Part shown: piece by piece, positions 1-15,100 of the stretch
Layout: each line of letters opens with the position of its first letter
Numbering within the stretch: position 1 is the first letter of the stretch
Origin: Takakia lepidozioides
Taxonomy: Eukaryota; Streptophyta; Takakiopsida; Takakiales; Takakiaceae
DNA: 64,000 bases
Direction of reading: 5' to 3'
Assembly: GCA_030704615.1 (NCBI GenBank)
Contig: CM060733.1
Location: forward strand, 58,962,001-59,026,000
Translations under genes and position numbers: made by a program
The notes under the pieces: generated by a model
The model's database searches: none
Told to the model about the DNA's origin: nothing
The model's input: the letters and a program-made list of their open reading frames with translations, nothing else

Positions 1-173
1 GGGGTCTGGGTACAGTTTCTCGACATCACCCAGTCCTAACAAAGACAACTCTGAAATCATGTCAATGGCTTTTGCCAGTTCTGCACTGTCTGTTGTGTCT
101 TCCTCTATGATTTGCATAATGTCCTCATCTTGCAGCCTGATTTCGTACTTCGCTTCTGGGTCTGGGTGAGGGC

Positions 174-3100
174 TCATCTGACACGCTGATGGAGCAGAGA
201 CAAAGGAAGGAAACCATTGATGCCATAGCCTCTGAAGGCACCACGGGCCAGACAGTAGCTAACCAGCTCACGCCAATTGTCATCTTTTGAGAGGACTAGT
301 GGGTGGCCCACAACCACCAGCATTGCCTGCACCAGGATGAGATATGAATAAATGTCAAGGGAAAGCAAACGGAAGCTGAAGAGAGTGAGAGATTGTTCTT
401 AGCTCTTCCCCTCTACTTTCTTCCTTTGGGGTCATGCTGAGTGAATTCAGTGATTCCTGAGGTGAGGGAGTTAAGACTGTATCATTAATGAGGAAAACAT
501 CGACCAGAAGCACTACTTAAAAGGGGCAAAGCTACTGCCATCACCAGAATGTCCCACAAGGACACAAAAGATCAGAGACTCTCAAGTCAGCTGTGATCCA
601 AGTCTGATGTGGAAGTCATTTTAAGTTGGGGCTTCCTGTGCAATGAGATACTGACTCAATAGGTGGGTGAGCAAAAGTAGAGATATTATTCTGACCTTAG
701 CACGTGTGATGGCGACATTAAATCGCTTCGCATTACCCAAGAATCCAATGTGGTTCTGGACACCAGCCCCTGTGCGTATCCCCTTTAATGAATCTGGTCT
801 TGTCAACACAGTGGTGATAAATATAATCTTCTCCTCTTGCCCCTGCCACCACATCCTTTCCAACAAAATCAGAAGTGTACAGATTTTGAGTACAAAGGTT
901 CAGGTACAAGACCTAATTTTCCGGCCTCCAGGTCCTTCCTTTTACTCTTCATTGGAGCATGCCTGAGACAACCGTATAACCATCCTGGTGAGGATATCAA
1001 GATAAATAAGGGGTTTGTACCTGATAGTCATCAACAGTTCCAACTCGAACTGCCCTCAATCCTCTGGCTCGCAACAGCAAGCGCAGTTTCTGAACCTGTA
1101 GCGTTACACCAGTGTCCTTCAGAGTTCATGGGTACCCTAAGCAGTCAATTTGCACTGTCACATGGCAGTTTGAATCTGGACCTAGAAAAGCCTGAACTGC
1201 GGGTTCACCACAAAACATTACAGAGATGAGTAGCCTTACCTGCCTACGGTATGGTGCCATGACACCAATGTCCTCTTTGCTCACATGTGGGTGCTTAAGC
1301 AAGCCAACAATCAGATCCACCACTTTTGCTGCCTCAACTGCACATCACGATAAACTGAGTCTTCTCTCTTTTTACTTCCCCACTTCTCTCTCTTTTGGGG
1401 AGGGAAGGGACAGCCGAAACGAAGTGCATGAAAAACATTACAAGCCAATGAATGCGGACCCTGGCAGGCCAGCAGGCTTCTCTCTTATGCATTGTCCCTT
1501 TGGCCCTCAGGGGCCCCTGTGAACAGTATACAGTTCTTGTTTCATCTTTTTCTTTTTTCCTCTCTTTTTGATTGCTAGTATGACCTGTTGCAGGGATGAC
1601 ATTGATAACAAATGTGAAGTGGTTTAAGCCTGGGTTCCACAGAGTCTTCCATGGATGTGATAAACTTCCCCTCCTCTGTAGGCACTCCAGATCAAACTTC
1701 ATGGGTGTAACCATGATCATCACCTTGCCATCTCTGTGAGCAACCGGAGCAGCTTCATTCATCCAAGCAAACCAAAGGTAGGTGATTGAACTAACCGGCA
1801 TCAAAGAAAATCCAACCACACAAAACGACCCAAGAGGCAGAAGGCCCCACCTGACCTCCAAAGCCCAAAGGTGGACTGAGACTTGCTGTGACTATACCAC
1901 ATAAGGACCTGGCACAGCCACCTCTTACTGTGTTCTCACAGCCAGTGAGAGAAAAAACAGCAGTTGCAACCAAGGCATAGGGTGGGAAGTAGATGTAGTG
2001 AAGTCAAGTTGTACATCACCCAGAGTGCAGAAGACAGCTCCTCAAAAGACCCATGCAGGCGGTCATTGGGGGAAGACTTGAACCACCTGACACTCAACCT
2101 TTGAAGGACAAATTAAGTTACAGAATTGTATTTTGTGGGCTGGCCTTTGATGAGAAAGCGTTCGAAAAATGGTATACCTGGATTGAAATACGACGGGGAC
2201 TCTCCCTCACGCATCTGTTGGCCCTTGACCCCATAGAACAGCATTGGGAAATCACAACCATTTAACTCTTCCCAATCCTTCGGTGGAGTCACCAAGTTTG
2301 CCTGTTTCCACATTCCAAAAAAATATTACAAGAGTCTCGGACACTTCCTAAGAGAGTGATTAATCTGAGCCCAAGAGAGCTACAACCAGAGTGAGACAAA
2401 AACAAGCTAGCCCAAAAAAGAATTTTAACAGGATAGAAGTGGCAGGAAAGGTAACAGAGCGTACTCACTTCAGCAGATGCAATCAGTTCATTTCCATAGA
2501 ACATCCTTGACGGTAGCTCCAACAGCTGTAAACACCATGTGTTGTTGTGTCAGGATTCCTCCAGGCATAGTAAAGAGAGAACCTTCCATTCTTCCTTTAT
2601 ACTTGGTTAATTCACAACATTTAGTTCTAGTTCCTTGATGTTCTCTCTCTCTCTCGGACGTTATAAAGTACCATTTCATTTCATTTCATCTCTCTCTCTC
2701 TCTCTCTTTCTCTATGACATGGGAGAGGCCATCATGGTTGACCAAGGGTTTACCCACCCTCGGCACTAGACTGAAATTTAAACTCAGGGCGGGAAGCCTA
2801 CCTTTGAACAGCAAACAGAAGCAGAGAGGAAAGGGGGATTGCAAATGCCCATTGTGTGGGCAACCTGAAGACAATATTCAGTTTCTGATTCATTGTCCTG
2901 CATACTCTCACCAGAGAGACGTTCTCTTCAAATCCATCAAGAGAATTGTGTCTGTATCTCTGTTTACCAACTTTGAAAGTCTCGAGGCTGAGCCAAAAGC
3001 CCAGGCCCTTTTGGGGCCTAGTTATTGGGCAAACCACACACAGCAGATTGATGCTTGTATAAAGGGATTTCTAGAGGATATCTGGAAAACTCAGGTCAAT

Positions 3101-6100
3101 TGTCTGTTCCAAAGTAAGTCATACTACCGGTGTCAGCCCCTGACAAAGGTAGTTTCTGTCCCTTTGTGTTCCGCTCAAACCGAGCACGGGGTCAATGGCC
3201 ACAAGGCTACTGCAAACATCGTCTTATGAGTACATTCTCTCTCGCTTCCCTCCGCCCCTCTCTTGACAAAGTTTCTTTCCATCTTTCCCTCTATGTCTTC
3301 TGAAGAATGGCACCTTGCTGTTCGCACGGTAGTTTCGCAGGAGTTTCGTTATGAAGACCCGTGCTGCTGTGACTGGCGGCTCAAGTCTGCACTCAGATGG
3401 AGGGATGTAATGCTCCAGCAGTGATTTGGCCAGCCCATTTATGGTGGCCAGTTTTGAATGCACCTGCACCAGCCAAAAATTTCCTGATAATTAGCATATG
3501 CTTTAGTCTCAAAGAAACCTTACAGTAAGTTTCTTTCCAGCCAAATCAGCTCATTGATTCCACTGTCTCATTGGATATTTGTATTTGTAGGTGACAGTCA
3601 TGGATGAGCTGTCAAAAAGATAGGTCCATGGGGAGGCATAAAACCCATCAGAAACAAGAAGACAGCTAACGATTTCACCAGGCTCTAGTTGACAAGGATG
3701 GCTCTAAACCCATGAACTACCCATGAACACATGACTTCCTATCGCATTCTCCAAAATCGCACCGCCAAGTGGTGCTAACAAGCATGAGTCTGAACTTACT
3801 GAAAGAAGGCAACTTTCCTTCCCATGCACTTCCAGCAGCAGTATTAACAAATAGTACATTAGTCACAGAATTAATGGATCGTAAAGGATGCTCTACCACA
3901 GGTCCAAGCTGTCGTGGATCTCCACAGAGAACACGACAAGTCTCAGGACTACCAAGTGATAGGGGAATCAACGCCTCTGGAATCAACGCCTGACAACACC
4001 AACAGATGAATTAGAGGAAGGCAACACGTCAAATTTAGTGAAACGAGCCAAAAAGGTGTCTACCAAAACTAAAGGTAGCATTGCACCTTAGTTTAGCATT
4101 CTTCAAGTGTCTGTGCATTATTGTGCTTGGGATGACTTACACACCATTAAAAGGTCTACAGTGAGCTTAAATGGGCAATCTACAAAAGCCCCAACTCAAT
4201 TTATATGGGCTTACCTAGCGAAAAACCGACTCCCACATCTTCCCATTGCACTCCTCGTGATAACCACCTGAGCTAGTTCTGTCAGCTCTCTATGTTCACT
4301 GGACGTTAAAGAAACTTTATCCTTATGTGTAAAGAAAAAAATTCTACCTTGAGGACTTACTATAACTAAGCAACCCTGCCAGAAGGGTTGAAAAACTATC
4401 CCAAAACGAAAATGCTTTGTACCTGGCCAGCTTCATCAATCAAAATGTGTGTGAAAGTGCCCACTTGACCAACCAGAGGTTTCTCATGGAGCATAGCTGC
4501 AGCCCCACAAGTACAGACAATGATGCGCACGCTGGATGGGTGTGGATGCACATCAAACAGTCCATATTGTGTGTTGTACGTGCAGAACCTGCATAGCCCT
4601 GCTGCACATGATTATCATGGAACACAAGGTATAGCACAAAACCTCTTTTGCTGCCAAACGGGTCTATCTCCTTCAATATTCTAACTTTGTTTCTCATGGG
4701 CCGTTCTTGACAAGGACAGACATACTACAGCAAAACACTTGGTCGGATGCAAGCCACTCGGTAAATCCTCTGGCATCACATCCTGATATTGCTCCAAGAT
4801 CCCTTTAACCCAACCACGGCTAGTACGCACGGAATAACATCTGTTTTAACCGAGGCTATGGTCCTGCGAGGGTCGTTGAAACGCCACATGTTTGCTGGGG
4901 CCACTCCCCCTGCCGCAATGCCACTGTCACACAGAGAACAAGACATGTGAAAAATCCTTATGAGTACCTACATCGAGCATAACTACCACCAGAAACAAAC
5001 AGGGAAATGAGTCATCTACGTAAGTAGACAGTAACAAAGAGATCAAAAGCAAACCCAAACAGATGTTGCATCAGTCCAAGTTAAGACTTAAACTGGCTCA
5101 ACATAGAGAGTGCAGGACCTTCTGGTGTCAAGCACAAAGTCTAAGACCATCAACTACAACATGAATGGCAGTGGCAAGCTGCCATCACTCCCCGCCGACT
5201 TCTTACACTCCTGACAGTGGGTGTAGATCACACACAACACTACCCTCAACTTCATGGGCATACCATGATATAAATCTTTGTCTTGAGTTCCTGTCACCTT
5301 TCTGGAAGTAACAGGAAAACTCAGCTATGATGCTGGCTAGCACTCAGGAGGCAAAGCTAGTCAAAGAAGTCAGCATCTTCACTTAAGAATAACACTTATT
5401 TCCACTTTAGCTTGCCCTGACAAACCAAACAGTTGAGCAATTCAAAGATAAGTTTGCTGGAAGGGTAGCTGAAGGGCAATCCTGCACCACATTTCCTTCA
5501 GGTACCAGCTGGTCACTACTAGAATGCTCAAGGTCCACAAAAGTAACGGAAAATCATCAATGTAAGTACAGGGAACTTATTCCGTAGAGACATCAAAAGG
5601 GAACCCAAACAGATATTGCACCACCACAAGTTAGAGGACAGGGAGATATAATATTATTAAACCTAGCTATGTGCAAACAGTTGGGTGGAAAGAACACTAG
5701 ATTCATGAAAGAACTCTACATCAAATAAATTGTGAAGCATGTCTGTTCTAGCCCAATACAGACCTGCAGAGTATGTCAGCTGCATAGTTGGATGGAGCAC
5801 AAACACAGAGGCGAGGAGAGGCCTTCTTTTCTAGCACTTGCAGTACACATTCAACCACCTGAAAGTTGAAATTGGTACCTAGTTAACTTTGATGTTGCTT
5901 CCAGCTGTTCTTCTTAAACCTTTTTATGAAAAGAAATGGATTATCATAGATTGATGGCATGGGCATACCTTCTTCACTTGGTAACCTAAATGCAACCGGC
6001 ATTGGCCTCAAGGTTCACCCAAAAGATTTGCACTTGAGTCATTGTTGGCTCAGGATCCAATGGCAATCAGCACAAATCCACCTCCTATAGGCTGGGACTC

Positions 6101-9100
6101 CAAATTCTAGGCCATGTTGGATTCAGTGCAATTCACAGACCACAAGGTGGCAGTGTTGAAGGATTGAATGCATTTTTTTGGAAGATGCTTCAAGAAGGTC
6201 AAAGCAAATCAACAATCACTTACAGTGACAGTTTTCCCTGTCCCTGGAGGCCCAAAGATGAGATAAGGGCCTGGGCCATGCACTTCATCCAACACTGCCT
6301 TTACTGCCACTTGTTGCTCTTGATTCAAACACGTATTTATCTGTTTGCATGCAATGTCACAATGTGTCAATTAGACATACATGCTCGGGGAAAATATGAA
6401 TGCTAGTACTTTCCTTTATTCCGTCAACTATGTTAGAGGAATATGTGCCAACAAACGGAGTGCTGATTAAAATTCCTGCCTGCCTTCCGAAACTATACGT
6501 TGCTGGTAAACACATGCTAACAACGCATGGACAGGTGATCATACCAGAGTCAATGTCCCCTTATTTGCCACTGATTTCCTACCAGGCACAAACAACCCAA
6601 AAGACCCCACAAGCATCAAATGGTATTGCTTACAAAGCTCAGTGACTTCAAAACAAACTTGAATTTTGCTAAGAACAAATGAAGATACACATCTATCTCT
6701 ACCTCCAGAGGCCACCATTGTTTCTATTAGTGTCCACTGGCCAGTGTTGGAGTCCCCTCCCCAGACTTTTTCTTTCGGAACCAGCCAGACACGCTCTCCA
6801 GACTTCTGTAAGCATATTTCACACTAACAGATATCTGTTGTACTTGCCCAAGGAGGATCGTAGCACACATCCAATCGATTAATATCTGTAGTGCTAACCA
6901 GCATCAGGTCTAGCGAACAAAACCAAATGACATCAGGTGAACAGTGACATCAACAAGACCTTGAAGAAACAATCTCTCCCTAGTTTCCACCACCATCAAC
7001 ATATAGTTTTTGGTACATGGAAAACATGTGCTTGTGAATTCTACAGGGTCAGTTGCACAGCGTGAACAAAAATGGTTGGTTCAGAAACAATTACATACCT
7101 CTTCCTCTTAGAACCTTCAGCACCTCTGCCAACATTTGCCAGGGGCTTTGAAAGCACCTCCTCTTTTAGTTTTGTGCCCTCTGAGTTGTGAGAGGTACAC
7201 ACGCAAGGCAGCAAATTCATGGTAGAGCATGCCGCTCTTGCCAAAGCAGCATGCATTCGCTGCCAACAATATCAGCAATGTCAATGTTATAGCCATGCGG
7301 CAGGAAAGGGTTTGAAACCCAGTGATTCTTTGAATAAGACTACTTGAGAACTTAAATGACTAGAATGGAACCAGTATCTTCAATTGTTATATTTCGCATT
7401 ATGTCTTTGTGTGTTTCTTTTTCCCCTGCCCCTCTTCCTTGCCCCATAACTCCACAACAACATTAAAAAAAATCTTGACGTTAACAAGTTTCTTGATCTC
7501 ATATATATATGTGTGTGAACCATGTTAAATTTCATCATAAGCCACAAAATGTAGTTAATTATACATTTCAGTAACCAGTGAAACCAGCAGTCAGTGGGAA
7601 TCCCAGAGGAAGAGACAGAGAATAAGGCAACTTACACGCACATGTTCATGAAAAATCATCTAATGCATAGTGGAACACAAAACATCAAGGGAAAATCCCG
7701 AAGAGATAAATCAGACGAGTGTCCATAATGGATTACCTTAAGGATCAGCCGATCAAACATGAAGCGCACATGGACAAGCTCCTTTTGCAGAGTTAAAACC
7801 AACTTTGACACTTGGTACCGTTTCACACCTCCGGGGAAGACAGACTTAAGAAAATCAGGGGAAAGGTTGATTATTAAGTGGGGCGTTGGTTGATACTCAA
7901 CAGCCACAACTGTTGCTGCGCACTCCCATTTTGGATAGCTTGCCCACCTTAAATACACAGCATCCCCAGCAAGCACCGAAGGTCGGTTCTCAGGGAGTCC
8001 AGGCACCTGCAAAGAAGCCAAAGCCTGTTACAATTTCCAATGTCGGATGTTCTCTTACCGTCAATCAACTCTCACCCTAGTAGAGGGGATCAACCTAGTA
8101 GATGAGGTTGGTTTAGACCAGTATGCAATCAGTAGACCTTCGTCAAGCACATGTCTACATGCTACAAACAGCAAAGAAGAAGGGACATTTCGGGGGAGGA
8201 AGAAAGAGGCCAATCCTGCCATACATCGATATTGAAAAGACAATCATCAGCAGAGTTGTTTGTGAGATGAACATTGAAAAGGTCATGGTCTTTGATATCA
8301 CGCTCCATAGCAGCCTCCTCGAGCGCCAGCATTCGCGCCAGCTATCAACACAGACCACTTTCAGAGAGTTGACTTATACTAGTAGAATCAGACTGCTGAG
8401 GTGTTGCAAGAGTCCAAATTCACTCAACTACCAGGAGGAAGCCAAATAGGGAATAAGAGAAGCAGGCACCTACCTGACGCAGCTGCCTTCCATAACACAC
8501 ACATTGACCGGACAACCGAACAGTTGAGAAATTGAATGTAGCTTCGTTAGCAGATGGCAACAACGCATTACTGGAGGGAGTAGACAAGGAACCAAGTGCT
8601 CGCTCCAATCCCCCCGGAAGGGCAACTGCCTGTGATAAAGTATGCTCCATCAATAACTTCTCTAAATGCCGCATGGCCAAGGGCCAGACAGAACACCAGC
8701 CTGTCTGGAAAGATGCAGCCTTTGGGTGAATGCTCTCCATAAATGGCAGCTTTGCAGGGTAAATCACAGGCACGAAGTAGAGCGGAGGGTTGTCAAACAG
8801 ACCACGGATGGACGCTGGGAAGAAGGGCTTGGCTTCCGTGCTATGAACACACACGCATCCACACAAACCAGAAACTGCATTGATTACATGATGTACACTG
8901 TTCACTCAACCAACAACACAATCTGAGAGAGTCATTAAGTCCAAAGACCTCACAGGAATAAAGACAGACAATGAGAATTCAACATACATCAAGAAACTAC
9001 CGTCAACAGACGCATAAATATGACTGGACCATAATTGAGACAAAAGTTGGCCAACTTAGAGCTTTTGGAAGGGAGTTAGGAAAAGGCCAACCTTAGGCAG

Positions 9101-12100
9101 GTTTGAACATCTTGAACACACTTTGCAACAAGGGCTGAGACGCGTCGACCTATTGTAAACACATTGCCATTCAAATCAATCTTCTCTCCTTTTGCAAACA
9201 AGAAAACCACCCACTGCTGGTGGAGTGAGCAATCATCTGGACTGCAGGTGAGTTCCTGCAGACACAAGCATTTCCTGGCCTTAGAATGTACTCATAAGAC
9301 GTTGTTTGCCGTAGCATTGTGGCCATTGACCCCGCGCCCAGTTTGAGCGGAACACAAAGGGACAGAACCTATCTCTGTCAGGGGCTGACGTCGGTAGTAA
9401 GACTTACCTCGGAATAAAACATTGATCCGGGATTTCCAGATATCCTCTAGAAATCCCTTCACACAAGCATCAATCTGCTGTGTGTGGTTTGCCCAATAAC
9501 TAGGCCCCAGAAGGGCCTGGACTTTTGGCTCAGCCTCGAGACTATGAATACTGTCTTCAGGTTGCCCACACAACGGGCAATTGCACTCTCCCTTTCCTCT
9601 CTGCTTCTGTTTGCTGTTCAAGGTAGGCTTCCTGCCCTGAGTTTAAATTTCAGTCTAGTGCCGAGAGTGGGTAGACCCTTGAGGTCATCCAAGATGTCCT
9701 CCCCCATGTCACTGACTGGAAACAAGTTCAGGGAAGTTTTCTGCCTAACTTCATTTTCATCAGACAATCTCATGGCAACAGACATGGCTTTGGACACTAC
9801 AGCCTCTAAGTCAGATTTATCCAGCAGGGTCAAGACTTGCGGTTCCAGGTCCAGGTCCTTGAGAATCTCTTCTACTCTCTTCTGCCAGGACTTAGCCTGT
9901 TTGACAGGGCGGTCCTGTTTCCAAGATATAGAGTCGATTAACTTAGGATATCTGGTGTTGGACATATGTTGCAGCTGACCCCACCATCTGACCTTGAATT
10001 CATCTTGTTAGGAGCTTAAGGACGGAATGCCAAACTCACCCCGAACAGCCACATTGGATGTTTTGGAGCATGCTGACATACACTCCTTAAGCACCCCCAC
10101 TTGAATGGATTCTAGAGACTTAGCCTGGTTGGAGTTTTTCAGAGAGAGAATGTACTGCCGTAGCCTTTTTCAGAGAGATTGTACTTGTAAGACGTTGTTG
10201 GCCGTAGCCTTGTGGCCATTGACCCCGCGCCCAGTTTGAGCGGAAACAAAAGGGACAGAACCTACCTCTGTCAGGGGCTGACGTTGGCGGTAAGACTTTT
10301 CTCTCTCTTTTTCAGAGAGAGATTGTACTCATAAGACGTTGTTTGCCGTAGCCTTGTGGCCATTGACCCCGCGCCCAGGTTGAGCGGGAACAAAAGGGAC
10401 AGAACCTACCTCTGTCAGGGGCTGACGTTGGTAGTAAGACTTACCTTCATATAAAGAATTAATCCGGGTTTTCCAAATATCCTCTAGAAATCCCTTCACA
10501 CAAGCATCAATCTGCTGTGTGTGATTTGCCCAAAAACTAGGCCTCAGGAGGGCCTGGGCTTTTGGCTCAGCCTCGAGACTTTCAAAGTTGGTAAACAGGG
10601 GTACAGGCACAATTCCCTTGATAATATTGAAGAGAGCGTCTCTTTGGTGAGAGAACCCCGGACAGTGTATCAGAAAATGAATACTGTCTTCAGATTGCCC
10701 ACACAACAGGCAATTGCACTCTCCCTTTCCTCTCTGCTTCTGTTTGCTGTTCAAAGGTAGGCTTCCTGCCCTGAGTTTAAATTTCAGTCTAGTGCCGAGA
10801 GTGGGGAGACCCTTGAGGTCATCCAAGATGTCCTCCCCCATGTCACTGACTGGAAACAAGTTCAGGGAAATTGAGAGAGAGAGAGAAAGAGAGAGAGAGG
10901 CAAGAACCATTCTTTATGCAATCCAACCATGAAATCGGCTGTCTGTGGAAATCAACATGCAATACATATGATTCATCAGCCCACCAACAGTGAATGGTCC
11001 AGGAGAAAGGGTGGCACATGTTTGAAGATTGATATATTGGTGCTCAAGTTTGGCACAGGAGACAGCAAGACCATTATCTTCAATACTGCTCCATGTTGGA
11101 GATTCTACAACCACCGTGGCACCCTCCACAATAAAACAAATAGCTGAAAGGGGCCAACTTAGCAAACTCTCGGTAGCATCACTCAAGACTACAAGCAATA
11201 AAACCAAAGAGACATTTCTCTGAGCAAGTGGGATTTGGGTCAACCCAAAATCAGTTACAAGCCAGGGCCTAAAAACAAACTTACCACAGTAACCTGGTAT
11301 TGAGCTCCGGGTCGCAGCATGACCCCCTTGGGAGAATCATCGATTGGGTCCCCTCCGTTCCGCATCCGCCAAAGCTTGGAGGACAATCGATGGTGGTGGT
11401 GGTGGGCCAGGCCATAATCATCATGTAGGATAAGGGCATGATTAACAGCTGGGATGCCACAAATGTCTAACACGACCATAGGCTCATGGCTCCCATTGCT
11501 AATAGACAATGTTCGAAAGTACCGTGGGGGTAGCATGTCCTGTGTGATTGCACTTACCGAGCCTGATAAAAGGACACCAAAGTACCTTCAGTCCCTCCAT
11601 AACTTCTACTGACTCTTAGAATATTGTGACACTGTTAAATTGGTACTGAAACCCAAGCCTCAAGTCAAATTGCAAGCCCAGACAAATACACACTGTTTCC
11701 ATTCAAAACCAGTGACAGGCTTCCTCTTTCTAAGTTTGAAAAAGACATGACCCTGAATTCTGTATAGCTGTGCAGCTTGGTCTTTAGGCACGGGACTAAG
11801 TTGTTTCTAGGGAGTGTGATGAGCAAGTGTGATGAGCAAATGTTAAATTTCTGGCCATTAAACTCAAAGTCAAATGCATGTCTTATTCTTAGTTGTTTTG
11901 AGAATTGGAAAGTGGCCAAAGACTGCTCTTAAACTTCATTACTGAAGTGGTCTATTCTCTACTCTATTTGTGGAGTTCCAAGATCTCTGTTTTGAGCAAA
12001 TCTCAGGTGGGGTTCAAACAGTCATGATCACTTTTGCTCTTGTAACTTCTGATAATCTTTTTTCATTGCAAATTATATGACAAGAATTGGGCCACGTGGC

Positions 12101-15100
12101 CTGCTGGAATGGCCTCCTTCACGACTTCTTCAAAAGTTAGAATAGAAAGGTGAATTGCTACTTACAACTAGCATGTCCTAGTGGTAATATGGCTGGTAGG
12201 GATGCTAATATGGTGGATATCCATTTCCCAGCTGGATATACATGAGGTGCATTGTTGGACTAGAGAAACAAGAGCTCGAAACTCACAAAGTTATGAAACC
12301 CCCAGAGACAAACCAGTGTAAATAGACCCACCAGCACGTTTCACTCCAAAGTCAATGTGGCTGCTGATTTGGACACCATGCTTATCTTGTACTAATTGCT
12401 CAGGTCCAGCTTCAATTGCAGCCTTTAATGTTGCTTGGTGCTCGGGGCTACCTTGAAACTCCCTCATCCATCCACACAATGTGTAGTGGAAGCCTTGCGT
12501 AGGTGAGCTAACCAGTTTTAAGTCAACTGGTGGCTTATCTTGATCACCTTAAACATATGGAAAATGAACTTGCAAAATTTAGAATCTTTCTCATGAAAAT
12601 TACATTTAATCGCAGATTACGCAAAATGGTTTTCTGTTGCACAGGATAATATTCTAAAGAGCAACCCTTACATGTCTGTTCAGAAATTACCATCTCCCTG
12701 TCCTCTAGGAAGCCTATTGACATTGGGTGGACTTGAAACGGGAGTACATTAATGTCTCTGTGACTAAATGCCGGCCTTGTGACCTCGTGTCCTTGTTTGT
12801 TTCGACCTGAAGCGCTTTGCTTCAGTAAGGTAGTGCATTGGATTTAGTTGGAAAGCTTGGGGCCTTTCCCTCTTTAGAATATGCCTACACGGGCCATTCC
12901 CTGCAACTCCCTGGAGTGTGATCTCTGAATGGTAACAAGCGGACTCCTACCGCTTGGGGGCAGCCCCTCCGCCCAAATTGGGCAGTCGTATGCTCTGTCT
13001 AGCATACTCGGCACTTGGGCTCGGGTTGGTTCCTGTGCTTAAACTTATGGCCTGCGAAAACAATCAAAAATTTAGCTCCTATCAACATCAACACTCCTCA
13101 GGGTGATCCCTGGGAATTGGTTACTTATGCCAAATCTAGGGCTTCATGTGTAGTTTTTGGGGTGAATCCCAGGATGGACGATGTGTCCTTTAAAACTACA
13201 TGCTCTAGCTTAGGCTTGGATTTCATGGCTAATGGTACCATCTCGAGACTTGATAACAGGGGTACGTTGAAGGTTGCAATGACCAAAAGTGCTTCTAATA
13301 GAGTCCCGCATCAATTCAATCTCAAAGACGTTCGTCCCTTGACTGGCTGGAGAGCGGTCTTAGACCTTGGTGATTCAATGGGGTGCTCTAGGAAAACAAT
13401 ACACGGGGTAATTGTCCCCAAGCCGTCAGATGGACAATCTGTCCCTAAGTGTGCAGAGCCTGAACGTCGTGTAACTGAAGGATTTGGTACTCTAAATGGT
13501 TTACCAATCCTCAAAGTCTACACAAGACGAGCAAAATCTATACACGGGGTAATTGTCCCCAAGCAGTCTGACGGACAATCTGCCCCTATGTGTGCGGAGC
13601 CTGTGCGTCGTGTAACTGAAAGATTTGGTACCCTGAATGGTTTACCAATTCTCAAAGTTTACACAAGACGAGCAAAATCTACACATGGGGTGACTGTCCC
13701 CCCTTTGCAGAACGGTTGGCCGTCCAGGAGCAATCACAAGCTACCTAGACGACAAACAATTCACACGCAAAGGGCTGGCTTGCGGCTGGCCACTTTCAAC
13801 TTCTCAGGGTTGACCAACCAAAGGAAACAACTTGAAGTGGGATTGCAAGAGGCTCTCCCTCATTTTGTCCAATCGCTCCAAGAACTTCAGTCACGCTCTG
13901 TTAACGCAAGAAATGAAGTCGAAAGAGCAGTGGACTCTTGGGAGAGTTTCGTTTCCTCCGTGGCTGACAAGATCATTGGGAGGAAACTAATTGTCTGCGG
14001 TAGAGCAGTTAATTGGTGGACTAATGAGATTAAACTCAAGATAGCTGAGAGACGAGCCCTCTATAAAGAGTGCTGCAATTTGGAAACCAACAGAGAATTG
14101 TGGGCGAGGTACTACCAGCTCCGTAAAGATATCAATCAGCTTGTTAGGTCTCAGAAGAAATTATACTGGGACAAGTTATACAGTGAAATAAACTCAAACC
14201 ACCATGGTGGTAATGACAAAAAATTCTGGTTGGCCCTTCAACGTTTGTACAAGCCGAAAAACGGTCAGCAAGTACAAGCGCTGAAGACTACTAAAGGTGC
14301 AGTGGTGACTTCATCAGTTGACATTGTCAAAACCTTTGAAACTCACTACAGTATCCTTGGCAGAACTTCTAGGTCTAACAGTGAGGGGTCTTCTGCTGAA
14401 TGGAGGGACACAGTTGGAAAAACTGTTCCTATGATTCAAAACAGCCCTGATGAACTGGAGTCTATTTCAATGGCTTATAATGCTCCCATTAGTTCTTCTG
14501 AGATTGTGGAAGCAATTGAACATTTAAATGGATATAAAGCTGGTGGACCTGATGGTATTGTCAACGAGCTTATCAAGCACGGTGGCGATCCCATGATAGA
14601 GGCCTTAGTTCTCCTCTTTTACCTTATCTGGAAGACTGAAATGATCCCCTTTCGCTGGCGACAGGGGGTCATTGTCAATCTATACAAGAAGGGTGACAGA
14701 GAAGAACCAGGGAACTACCGCAGCATCACGCTCCTCAATGCTGTTGGCAAGACATTCTGCAGAGTTATAAGTACTCGTCTCGAGGTTGATCTGCAGTCTA
14801 GAGGTTGTTTCCACGAAGGCCCAGCTGGCTTTCGGCGAAACAGGGGCTGTGTGGATCATATCTTCACTCTAAGCCAGATTATCCAGGGAAGGAAAAAAGA
14901 AGGGAAACCCACTTATGTCTTTTTCCTGGATGTCAAAAAGGCTTATGACACAGTGTGGAGAGATGGCCTATGGTTCCGCCTCTGGTCTTGTGGGATCAAG
15001 GGAAAGATGTGGAGAGTTGTCCACAACTTGTATGCTCACACCAAAAGCTGTGTCACTGTTAACGGACAGAAGTCCAACTTCTTTGACATAGACCAAGGTG

